64,000 bases of DNA from Angiostrongylus vasorum (taxonomy: Eukaryota > Nematoda > Chromadorea > Rhabditida > Metastrongylidae). Each line of letters starts with the position of its first letter. Positions within the stretch are counted from its first letter, which is position 1. The notes under the pieces are model-generated. The model made no database searches. It had not been told where the DNA came from and saw only the letters and a list, made by a program, of their open reading frames with translations. Below are positions 55,701 through 64,000 of the stretch, piece after piece. A program made the position numbers and the translations under genes. The stretch is from assembly GCA_018806985.1 (NCBI GenBank), contig JADANN010000032.1, positions 522,001 to 586,000 of the forward strand, read 5' to 3'.

Positions 55701-58700
55701 AAGTGCTAGACATATAAATGGGTCATTATTTGCTTGCGTATTCCTTCCAATGCAAGGATTCAGGATATCTGAAAGGCGTGCCGCTGAACGAAGGGAACAG
55801 TACAAACTTGTACGTGAGCACGTGAAACGGGACAACAGCGGCCGTATAGAGGTAAAGTAAACAGCTATTCGTTGAGTCAACGTTTTGAAATCTTTATATC
55901 CATGACATGATTGTAAAGTATCTTTCATAGGAAGGTTTGGCATAAGGTGAATTCCGTTGCTGAGTCCTCATATACATGCTTGCCACGCTGATAAATGTGG
56001 AGGCTTTTCAAATATTGCTTGGCTTTCAGTTCTTCTCTTAACGTTTAGTTCAGTTTATATATACCTAGATATTTGGTCGGTCACTCTAAACGAGTAGGAC
56101 GGACGCAACATATCTTCCACTCTTGTCTTTCTGGTGCAATCGTCGTCCTTAGTGGTGCCGTGCTTAGAAAAGTGGTCAGATGTCTCACAATCCGTGGATC
56201 GTTTCCATCTGCAAATGCAGGTGGTTTATATGAGCTACAAACAGTTCTGTCCAAACCCTCCCGAAAAACACCTGGGTCTTCTTGCAGTCCACTTTATAGT
56301 ACTTTTCGTCCATTTGACGCCTGCTTTCCTCACTATATGACCCACCTATCTATGTTTTGCTATCGACATGTATTCTCTGGATCTTGAAGATGGGATAGGG
56401 TTTCTGATTTGATGATTTGGGCTCCAAAATGTTAAGTTTCAGAAGAAGTTCGATGGCACTGTGAGTAAGGCCCATGATTTTCGACGTTGTGTAGACATCG
56501 ACCCACTTCTGTGATGCATAAAAGAGCGATGGGAGGGACTCATAATCGAAATCCAGAGAATCGAAAGGGTTAACGCGAAGTTTTGGATCAGTTAGGTAGT
56601 CAGTGGTTCCTGTGAGGACCTCCAACGCGTCCCCGGCTGCTGTCCTTTTTTCTTTTTAGTATCTATATCTGTATCGTGTTCTCCATGTTCATTGAAAACC
56701 CAAAGTACACATACAAGGTGGTCTATATATTCAAAGGGCCACCAGTTCAGGTCGATCACCTTTGCACCATGGATTTTTCATGGGCTTGGTCTAGTTCCGC
56801 ATTATGTGCAGTCGTGTCATTTATTCTACTTCGTCGAGTGACAACGTTGTCAACAACATGAAGACTTGACTGGAATTTACAATCAATGAGTATATCCTTC
56901 TCGTTATAGTCAAGTGACTTCATTGTCAGCTGCAACTTGGCACTAAACAAAATTGGCGAGGTAGTGTCGCCTTGTTGCTCTCCTTTCCTTACGGGAGTAG
57001 TAAGAGGTCGGGTGAAAGGCTGTATTTTTGAGGTGCAGTTACAACAGCAGTTGGCTAGAGTTCTTGTATATTACGGGTCAACTCCTAGGTCGACTGACAG
57101 TGATAGGGTTATATTTGTTTTGACGCCTCGATACTCCTTTTCATAGTCGACAAAGATCAAGACAACAAGCATGTAGCACTCCCGATAGACTTCTGTGGTC
57201 TTGGACACGATTTCGATGTCGTCTGTGCACTAGAATCCCTGTCGGATTACTTGTTTGTTTATTTATCTACACAACGCACGTGAACGGTAGTCCACATAAT
57301 CGATTACGGAACTTTGTAAAACTTGCGAAACTTCGTAGAAGTAGTTTCATTATTTACGGACAAATCGATGAAACTCCTAGTTTGCCATTAATGTTAAGTT
57401 TCCCGTTCACCATTTGGAATTCTTGTTCGCTAATAACTAAATTTGACGTTAAAGTCATTCCTTCATTAATTATTGGTCCCTCCATGAATATTAAATGGTT
57501 TGGAGAGGCCGCTTTCATAAGCCGTTGCTGAACACAACAAATTAGCCTGAAATTGTTCTTTAAAATAAGTAAAAGTGTACTCGGCATGATTAGTGCATAG
57601 GGAATTGCGCCTAATTTTACTCGGCATTACTAATACAGGGAACTGCGCCTAATTTTGAGTGCTAACTTCTCGGAACTGTGTCCAGTTTTTTTTTGCTACG
57701 CATTGCATGCGTTGAGAAATCAGTCCGGAAAGTCCACAGATTGTTAAGTGTGGAGAATAGCTTTTCAAAGACCATATCTGTCCCAAAAATTTGTGTTGGA
57801 TATCGATTGGATGCAAAGATATACAAAATGAGCTTTTTACGGCATAATAAATTCTGAAACGGAATGCGTTGAGGTCAATGCATACGGTATATTCTGCGAA
57901 ACCAAGTGTGCATTAATACTATTTCATATGGTCATATGTTATTCAGTGGATTTCTTATGTGTCACATTTTGGGCGATTCTGTTCTCATAGAATTCTGAAG
58001 TTCTAAAGTTGATGAAATCTTGGAAGAAATTTTGAAATCGTGTTGATCCATGAATACTACATCTTGAGGTAGAAAGTCTAGACGTTTAGACAGTGACAAT
58101 CAGTTTGGACAAGACCAAAGAACAGGGTTTCACATTTCGACTTATGCAATGTCTACCAGTTTCGAATTTTCTTCGATTTCATGCGCAGTCTTCAACGTCG
58201 AAGAAAGAGAAAAAGCATCACACCCGGTGTTGACCATCAGACAATGATCATGGTCTCCATTATTTGAGCTATTTCTTAGCAGTATTCTGAGACTCACTAC
58301 ATGTTAAACACCGAGTATATAGTTGTCGTAACTAGTCCATTTTTCATCTTCTATGACAGTTCGACTATGTGACAATGAGTTGTGTTCAACACACATAATT
58401 CTAGATGATAGGGTGTGCTGAACATGTAATGCGTCATAAACGACAACAAACAGATGGACTAGAGCCGTTACTGACTGGATTCTTCGGGATGTGAAACGGA
58501 CAATAGGGAAGACCACCGACCCAATGGTCAGAGTTGTTCACGAAAAGCCCGGAGGAAAGATATGATGCTCAGCGAGACACTAGAGCGAACAGAACCCACC
58601 GGGCTACTCTTGCAGGCAACGGGAAGATTTACTCTTGAGTCACTTGACCATCAACGGGACAGATGACAAGTAACAGATCGACCAGCCAAAAACACGTGGA

Positions 58701-61700
58701 GTTCTGTGAAGGAATGGAATTGGCGGTATTCATTTGCCGCAGCACTTGTGCATATTATTTCATGGCGCAACCAGTTGTCGAGCTTCGTTTTAAGCGGTGT
58801 CTAAATATTGTTAAAGGTGGAAGACTTTGAAACACCTTCCTTAGGCGCCATCTCTTCGATGGCCTTCATGAAATGGTCTCTCATCAAAAGACCATCATCA
58901 AAGTTTCCATAAAAATGCTATGACACCGTTAGATGCTTTTCATTTTGACCTTTGTCTACAACTGATTGATACCGAACTCAAGACTTCTCGATCATGTACG
59001 GATCGTTAAATCGGCTCTTTATTGTCCTTCGAAGCACTGCTGTCGAGTTTAACTTTTTCCATCGGCATGTTTGATCCGTTACAGAAAAGCTGACTGGAAA
59101 GTCATTTTGTTCGTAATCTCAACACGTTTTAGGTAGTAGGAACATCAGAAACTGTTACAAATTGTTGAACACATCATCGTTAACCAGAAAAATTGCAGAT
59201 GAAATAGAACAAAAAATGAAATCAATGTGTATTTTAGTGGTTAGTTGCTCATTTGAGAGAGGCGTGAACTGCTTTTGTTTTCGAGAGGCCGCACAAATTC
59301 GTAATTCACGTCCTCATTAAAATGGTTTAGTTTGGGCCATTTAAATTTCGAAATAGCATCAGACCCGTTATTCTGTTTCCCACATAGGGTACAGTGACAC
59401 TGCTAAATTTCTAGGCGTATGGTTGGTCTTTACCTGCTTTGTTCGACAACTCGAATTCATCTGCCATGGTGCCAGTTCCTGTGTGTTGTCGACCGCTTAT
59501 GGAAAATCAGCCATCAATCAAAGTATTGTGTTAATCATGCTTTTTAAGAAATTAGATAGTAGTCTTTTTTTACATCGCTACCAATATTTTCACGCGAACA
59601 TTCTCAAGGTATGGGTGTGCAGCTTCTGTAACTCTGCATGGAGGTCTTGATAACGATGGGAAGTTTATCACTGGAAATCCTGTTTATCTGTCTCCTAACG
59701 TTGCGAAAATTCCCAGGCAAAGCGGATGTGGTGACGAACTTGAAAGTGAAGTCACAGTACGTTGCAGCTGCTTGTCTTATAATAGTTTCAGCTCATTTAT
59801 TGTTGACGACACAATAAATGTTATTCTAAGCGTGCTTATGCTCTGGATGCTCGAGAGAGTGAGCTGGCGGAATGGGAGACGTCGTCTATAGTTTGGGTGG
59901 GCAGTTCAAATCAAGGAAAGAGTATAGTAGCAGTTCTTGACGCCAACAATCCAAACAATATCATCGAGGCATTCACCGCCTGTGAAAGTCACCTTCTTTG
60001 CATCCGAGGTGTTCCCGGTGAGTCGCCGAGGCATATGCGTTTGTACATTCTGTATTTTTTTAAACATTGTTAATATTCATATCAACATGATGATTGTTAT
60101 ATTTCATATAATACCCTTCCGTTAAAAAAGAGTAGGCAGTAAATAAAAAGTACTACATTGTGATTTATGCCACAGCTTTAGCTTAATAGGGTTCAATCCC
60201 TATATTTGCTCCCCACATCAATCCCGTTGACATGTGATTGCTTATAGCACATTTAAGTCAATAACATGGCTGAAAGAAAAGCGAAACGAGGGACCCGCAT
60301 ATTGTGGTGGTAAACACTTTAGCCCCCCGGAAATGGTAGTACCGTGTTCCGCCCCACCGCAGACACCTACGGTCCGGAGTGTTGCAAATATCTCAGCATC
60401 ATTATGCTTGTATTTCATACAATACCCTGCCATTAAAAAGGCTAGGCAGTAAATAAAAAAGTGCTACATTGTTAATATTACTCCTTAGGGCTTCAAAGCT
60501 TAAGCCTCCATCAATGCCTCTTTTGAAACTTGTCTGTGCCATTTGCTGGTCATAAAAACATTATGCTGTCAAGCTGAAATTATTTAGCACTTTGTGATTT
60601 GTTGACACATTACTCGCGTCGTTGCGCCAGCAACAAGCTACGTAGCGCTTGTTTTTCACGCACATGTTTTAACACCTTCACTACATTGCCTAGCATTAGA
60701 TGGAAACAATCCAGAAAATTTTTCTCTTCACTTTGTTTCAGAATATTGGCCATAAAACTGTGAATTAGTGTGAGAAGTGTAAGATGTACTCAAAAAATGC
60801 GGTTTACATTCGAGGAATGTCGTCTATATAAGAAATATGGATTCTGTTCTGTGTTAAAAATGCAGATTCTGGAGATGTTGTTTGTAAGGAATTTGGATTT
60901 TTCTATAAATATTGTGTTAACCTTTATTTACTGTCTATTAGTTTTCTTTTTCCATGGGTGATTGCTGATAGCATCAATAGAGTAAAAAAGGAGGCTGAGA
61001 GAAAGGCAAAGCAAAGGCATTGGTTGGTGTAGTAGATAGCACATAACCCCCGGTAACGGTAATCGCGGGTTCGTATCGCAGTATCCTTATGTTTGTTCAA
61101 TAAACGTTTTTACAACATCGTTTTTTTTGAAGCAACAGTGACAGATTTTGGAAGTAGGTGCTAAAAAACCTGCTTTGCTTCCAAAGATACACTGTAAATT
61201 CACCTTAATGAAGCGTATGAAGGCGGTATAGGATCTTTGATATACAGCTGTGTGGGAGATGTCATAATCCCTATCCACCAGCAACAGTATTGTCGTGGTA
61301 TGAACGAACTCTTTCGCGGAACGACTTTTTTTAAAGTGTTAGAAATAGCTTTTCTCAGACCAAGTTCGGCATAACATCTGTTGTGAGAAGCTAAATCGTT
61401 AGCGTAAATATGTTGGGTGAAAATTAGTATAACATAGATCTTGGAGGCAAAGCAAGAAATTGGAAAAAAATACATTGAAGGCAATGGGTACTGTCTTTGT
61501 TGTTTTATGTTGGAAACTTTAGGGATTTGCGAAGGTGATCCAATTTTGGACGAAGGTGGTGCGAAAGCCTTTATTTGTGGTGGAGGAAAAGTCAAGGATC
61601 TACCAGACGGAATTGAGTTCTCTGACTTGGGTGCATGTGAATGGATGGAATTACGGAAGATGGACGATTCTGAAGATGGTGTACCCACTTATTGCAGTAA

Positions 61701-64000
61701 TGAAATGCGTCCTAGTCCAAAGAGAACTCGAGACTGTATGTTATTACTAGTTCTTTTTTTTACATTTTTTCTTATTTGGTAGCTGTGTGTGGTTCACCAT
61801 AAACAGTTTCTAGGTAAATGGAAAGTAAAAGCATTTACCTGGTAACTACTCACTTAAACTTTATTCCCTGGACCTGCTCTGTAATAATGGGTTGTATTAG
61901 CCTGTTTTCTTAGTGTTCCTCATTTTCCTCCCACTTTTTTCAGTCAGCGTTAACGACACTGAAGCTGTTATTAAATCGCCTGGAGGTGTGTTGGTGTCGT
62001 TACTTGTATTGCTTGGCTCTGTTTTGTCAATCTTGTCATTAACGAATCACTTCGTGAGTGTAGTTTTTTTGCAAACGTCGATTATAGTGGAATCGGCTGC
62101 GATGGAAAAAGTAGTGGAGATATCTGAGGAAGAAACTGCTCAAAAGTCAGATTTATCAGGAACCTGCACACTGATTCTGCTCGAAAAGTCAAAAAGACAA
62201 AGGTGGAGCATAGGTCTTGTGTCGCGTCTTGTGGTTACCTTAAACCACTGTTTTTCGGTTTTGTTCATTGGCTGGCTGCAAGTAAACGTTCGTTTTAAGA
62301 CTTTTAGCACTTGCATGTTTCATTAATTAAGTTCAAAGGAAGCATTGGTCTATCCACTGATGCCTTCGATATACTCTGTCAAGGCTTTCAGGAATATTTT
62401 AAGTGAAGTTTCCACACAGGGCACAATTTTTGGCTTGACATATCTGGATGAAATTTTGGGAAAGAGATTAGCAGTTAAAAGTTCTCGCTCCCTCATCTAG
62501 TCGGATCTCTTGAATGTAGAGAAATTCTGATTTGCAATGGTGAACAGCTGGGTAATGTGAATTCTAGAGGCCTATACCGAGTATACGAAGAATCCAGTCA
62601 TGTTATTTGATGTGCTTTTGTTAGGCTTTTTTCTTTTACTTTCCTGTCTGATGTAGATTCGTTTAGTGGAACCTCAGTGTGCACCAAGTAGCTGTAGCGG
62701 ACGGGCTTCGTTGCCACAACATATTCGTGATGCATTGAGTAAATACGACAGCAACGTTGACGAAATCTCAACTAAATGGCCCACAGTTTGGTTGGGTAGT
62801 CAAAATCAATAGTTAGTTGTTTACTTTTCTCTAAAATGAGGATATTCTCAATAGTTAGATCATCTTCATTTGGATTATTGATTTCAGCATCTATATACAT
62901 TCGGCTGTAACGTCTTGGCGGCGATGTCTCCAGCGGATTAAGATGTCGGATGCTGTGCTTTCTATCATGTAGGTTATTTTTTTTACAACTAATTTTAAGA
63001 GTGAGCTCTTTTGTATTTGAGTAATGTTGCTCTGTTCAGGCACCACAAAGGGCGCGTGTTCGCGGCTCTAGCAAACGGGACACTTGCCGTGTTCCACAGG
63101 GGGAAAGGTCTATTTTTATACGTCCCAAAATAATAGGTGATTTAATATTGGGTTTAAGACGCATGGATTTTTCAGGTGGAGCTTGGGCTGATTTCGGCTA
63201 CCACACTATTCGAATTGGTCCAGCCACTTCGTCAGTGCGATGTATTTGTGTTGTAGCGAACAACATCTGGGCCGCTTACAAGAACTGTATCGTAGTTGTG
63301 GATGGAGAGAGCCTTCAAATAGTGGTACGCTGACGAACTTTCTCACAGTGTTGACAAAGCTGTAGCCAAACACTGTAGTGGTGATTAGTGCTACCGTTTC
63401 TCTATAAGCTGCTACCTGTTTGCACATCGTATTGTTCACTCTATCATTGCATCTACCACTTATATAAAGCTGTCAGCGTTGACCATTGCCTTATGGATGC
63501 GCCATGCATTCGACCTCGTTAAGCATCTTTTGGAGGTAATTGAATGCATACCTGGCCTTTACAATGACTCGAGGTGACATGCCGATGTATCGAGTCAGTG
63601 CTGCTGTCCTTCCACCGATGTATCGAGTCAGTGCTGCTGTCCTTCCAGAGAAGTCTGCTACCAATTTGGCGGGCTCGGAGGAATGAGGACATGGTGGGCC
63701 AGGGGCGCGGTGATCGACACCATGTGTATTGCAGAGTGCCTCCGAACATTGCACCACACGCGGCCTGTTGTGATATATCTTACAAAATTCGGAAATCACT
63801 AAGAATTTTTTTGTTGAATATTACAGTGTGTTTCCCCATTCTGGATTTCAGAAAGTTTTCGCCGCACATCCTCGACGGGACAGCCAAGTGCGGGCGGTGC
63901 AATGGGTGGGTGCTGGCGTTTGGTTGTCCATACGACTCGATTCAACACTTCGTCTGTATCATGCACATACGTATGAACATCTTCAAGATGTTGATATTGA
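37766..64000 (+). CDS. unc-16: JIP3/JIP4-type kinesin-JNK scaffold (UNC-16), 3' end outside window
   Basis: Exons: 37766-37810, 38726-39019, 39117-39237, 41658-41718, 41793-41912, 47725-47846, 48038-48170, 51323-51375, 51661-51696, 53875-53892, 54137-54251, 54317-54536, 54624-54850, 55764-55851, 59415-59522, 59609-59756, 59831-60017, 61523-61735, 61944-61985, 62088 to about 62202, about 62657-62811, 62888-62968, 63040-63107, 63176-63324, 63852 onward. Order of domains: RH1 ([32 protein letters not shown]), coiled coil ([38 protein letters not shown]), the leucine-zipper/RH2 region (NDTFIG to [15 protein letters not shown]), the linker with YGWSLP, and the C-terminal beta-propeller ([56 protein letters not shown]). 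JIP3-class proteins link kinesin-1 and dynein to cargo and to JNK-pathway kinases in axons. Exon 16 carries one surplus base and the junction between exons 20 and 21 is uncertain (see findings). Confidence 0.95.
38180..38580 (-). repeat. family C element in unc-16 intron 1
   Basis: Full-length reverse copy beginning at the tail: ACTTACTTGGATACTTGG, ATGGCCCGTCTTCACTGG, and ending CGGTAAACCGTTGGGAGG. The tail segment is almost the same as the LINE end at 14060-14085. Confidence 0.75.
39600..39850 (+). repeat. dispersed repeat family E in unc-16 intron 3
   Basis: CGTCAGCTAGAGGACTTGAG, TTTGCTCTATAGCTG, CACCATGGTCCACAT, TTCACAGGTTATGTTGAGTC. The ORFs across it are artefacts. Confidence 0.5.
40375..40690 (+). 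repeat. SINE family D in unc-16 intron 3
   Basis: Diverged copy: TTCGGGGTCCGTGGATTGG, GGTACCAGTCTTGTTTG, and a 3' segment CGAACATTATGAAAGAGTGC, GTCTGCGCATTATG. Head boxes not recognisable. Confidence 0.4.
40740..41440 (-). mobile_element. mariner transposase relic in unc-16 intron 3
   Basis: Minus strand encodes, with several breaks, the helix-turn-helix start typical of mariner transposases ([30 protein letters not shown]). Next comes a segment with [10 protein letters not shown] in place of the usual catalytic neighbourhood, and near the end HDKA followed by [10 protein letters not shown], the remains of the second catalytic motif. Inactive: stops, and key Asp residues disturbed. Antisense to unc-16. 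Confidence 0.65.
42950..43440 (-). mobile_element. possible second mariner relic
   Basis: Minus-strand frames give [19 protein letters not shown], which resembles the mariner catalytic block (TCDEKW followed by a Tyr-Asn pair). The support is one motif only. 42000-42950 shows nothing recognised. Confidence 0.3.
43640..47430 (-). mobile_element. RTE-type LINE in unc-16 intron 5, interrupted by a Penelope-like element
   Basis: Minus strand, 5' to 3': endonuclease C-terminal part ([31 protein letters not shown] at 47199-46963) and RT finger region ([20 protein letters not shown], then AELAGFRQ, at 46095-45913). After the YVLEK-like palm region come the post-RT segments to 45180, a break, and the 3' region at 44060-43640. 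The break is filled by the PLE at 44130-45110. Numerous stops and frameshifts. Antisense to unc-16. Confidence 0.75.
44130..45110 (-). mobile_element. Penelope-like element fragment with GIY-YIG region
   Basis: On the minus strand at about 44720-44660 the frame reads [18 protein letters not shown], matching the Cys-rich start and GIY-YIG core of Penelope-like endonucleases. The preceding segment (about 45060-44950) contains [18 protein letters not shown]. The 3' end at 44153-44190 is a hammerhead-like motif with CTGAGGA kept and GAAA changed to GATA. Inserted within the LINE above. Confidence 0.7.
48500..48690 (-). repeat. tRNA-derived SINE fragment in unc-16 intron 7
   Basis: Minus-strand head GCGCGGGTAGCACAGTAACT (A box) and CGTAGGTTAACCCCGCG (B-box position, diverged). 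Body distantly related to families A and D. Confidence 0.45.
49365..49650 (-). repeat. tRNA-derived SINE, family A, in unc-16 intron 7
   Basis: Good copy. Minus-strand head: GGGGGCGCGTGTAGCGCAGT and GTGGTCGGAG (A box), CATGGGATCGATCTC (B box). Plus orientation begins AAGATAAAGCTCTCGGCG. The 155-codon plus ORF and the 120-codon minus ORF are produced by this element and its flank and are not genes. Confidence 0.75.
50740..51180 (-). mobile_element. Penelope-like element 3' fragment with ribozyme
   Basis: Minus-strand frame 51170-51000 gives [20 protein letters not shown] followed by [10 protein letters not shown], the C-terminal end of a PLE GIY-YIG protein. About 200 bp further comes an intact hammerhead motif (50754-50795) marking the element's 3' region. 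Lies in unc-16 intron 7, antisense. Confidence 0.7.
50754..50795 (-). ncRNA. hammerhead ribozyme motif, intact core
   Basis: Minus strand: CCAGGCT, CTGAAGA, A, GGC GATACT GCC, GAAAC, GTC, AGCTACC. All invariant positions (CUGANGA, GAAA, NUH = GUC) are present, stem II has three GC pairs, and helix I can pair over about four bases (GGCU with AGCU). Helix III is minimal, as in PLE hammerheads. Confidence 0.65.
52255..52515 (-). repeat. tRNA-derived SINE, family B
   Basis: Near-consensus copy, GGGGAGTAACGCGTTCACC, CAGCAATCACCCGTCAGCGG, AACCCAGTTAAGCTGAGGC. Flanked on both sides by copies of TTTACTGCC followed by a TTTTTAATGGCAGGG or TTTTCAATGGCAGGG segment, so the unit is tandemly arranged with the foldback at 52560-52715. 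Confidence 0.7.
52560..52715. repeat. foldback derivative of SINE family B
   Basis: Starts CTACAACGATGCTGAGATAT and ends with its exact complement (ATATCTCAGCATCGTTGTAG), with a short piece of the B-box region (AACGCAAACACCTGCGGTCC) in reverse between. A compact palindrome made from one SINE end. Confidence 0.7.
52930..53195 (-). repeat. family C element in unc-16 intron 9
   Basis: Begins TGGATGGCCCGTCCTCACTG and TTGTGCGGGCCGCAGCATAA, continues TTTAGCCATTGTGGTTCCC and stops near TTTCTTGATGGAAATAG; 5' part of the element missing. Confidence 0.7.
56060..57250 (-). mobile_element. RTE-type LINE fragment in unc-16 intron 14
   Basis: Minus-strand frames give [19 protein letters not shown] and the connected VVDNVVT block (RT palm region) at 56950-56820. 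The post-RT part ([20 protein letters not shown]) is at 56600-56530, and the Arg-rich 3' part follows to about 56075. 5'-truncated in RT. Antisense to unc-16. Confidence 0.7.
58310..58900 (-). mobile_element. possible mariner relic in unc-16 intron 14
   Basis: The minus-strand frame ending near 58310 contains [12 protein letters not shown], a good match to the mariner DEKW-x-x-YDN catalytic block. Neighbouring frames are broken and other motifs are not evident. 57260-58300 and 58900-59414 have nothing else I can name, apart from a short tandem duplication at about 57583-57655. Confidence 0.35.
60180..60420 (+). repeat. SINE family B in unc-16 intron 17
   Basis: Plus-sense copy: TGTGATTGCTTATAGCAC, TGGTGGTAAACACTTTAGCC, CGCAGACACCTACGGTCCGG. 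Flanked by two copies of a CAGTAAATAAAAAG-type segment, as at 52.5 kb. Confidence 0.6.
60955..61085 (+). repeat. SINE family B, 5' part, in unc-16 intron 17
   Basis: GGGTGATTGCTGATAGCATC, CTGAGAGAAAGGCAAAGC, and a tRNA-like end with ATAACCCCCGGTAACGGTAA and CGCGGGTTCGTATCGC (B box). Confidence 0.6.
63468..63765 (-). repeat. SINE family A in unc-16 intron 24
   Basis: Plus orientation: AAGCTGTCAGCGTTGACC, GATGTATCGAGTCAGTGCTG, and the complement of the tRNA-like head at the right end (GGTGATCGACACCATG, ACCACACGCGGCC). A 33-bp internal unit is duplicated exactly at 63582-63614 and 63615-63647. Confidence 0.7.

Overview
The window looks like nuclear DNA of a strongylid (clade V) nematode, most probably a hookworm-like species. 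The protein-coding genes have the closest similarity to Caenorhabditis and human families. Introns carry the nematode acceptor (TTTTCAG), and at least one start codon abuts a TTTTCAG in the way spliced-leader acceptors do. The space between genes is packed with RTE-type LINEs of the kind common in hookworm genomes. All identifications are from reading the sequence and from memory of the families; no search was run.

Layout. 1-6.0 kb: repeats, plus a possible gene end at the left edge. 6.08-8.0 kb (minus): a four-exon gene I cannot name. 12.08-12.45 kb (minus): a two-exon twin-CX9C gene, CMC2, a mitochondrial intermembrane-space factor for cytochrome oxidase assembly. 17.4-21.5 kb (minus): coq-8/ADCK3, the atypical kinase of coenzyme Q synthesis. 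21.96-28.4 kb (plus): rnf-113, a CCCH plus RING splicing factor, divergent from coq-8 across about 450 bp. 28.4-37.7 kb: a repeat-filled intergenic region with two or three orphan exon-like ORFs. 37.77 kb to the right edge (plus): unc-16 (JIP3/JIP4), the kinesin/JNK scaffold, with about 25 exons over 26 kb and its 3' end outside the window.

Two of the genes (CMC2, coq-8) serve the mitochondrial respiratory chain; rnf-113 is spliceosomal and unc-16 works in axonal transport. They are not an operon: spacing is several kb and strands differ. From memory, the C. elegans orthologues coq-8, rnf-113 and unc-16 all lie on chromosome III, so the window probably keeps ancestral linkage.

The repeats are the richest layer. 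I see (i) RTE LINE fragments on both strands, some nested or internally deleted; (ii) Penelope-like element remnants with a GIY-YIG nuclease region; (iii) hammerhead-ribozyme motifs, at least three with near-complete cores, all on the minus strand; (iv) three tRNA-derived SINE families with A/B-box-like heads; (v) a short element that shares the LINE 3' tail; (vi) mariner relics; (vii) two hairpin MITE-like insertions. Two single-base frame discrepancies, in coq-8 and unc-16, both beside G runs, look more like assembly errors than true lesions.
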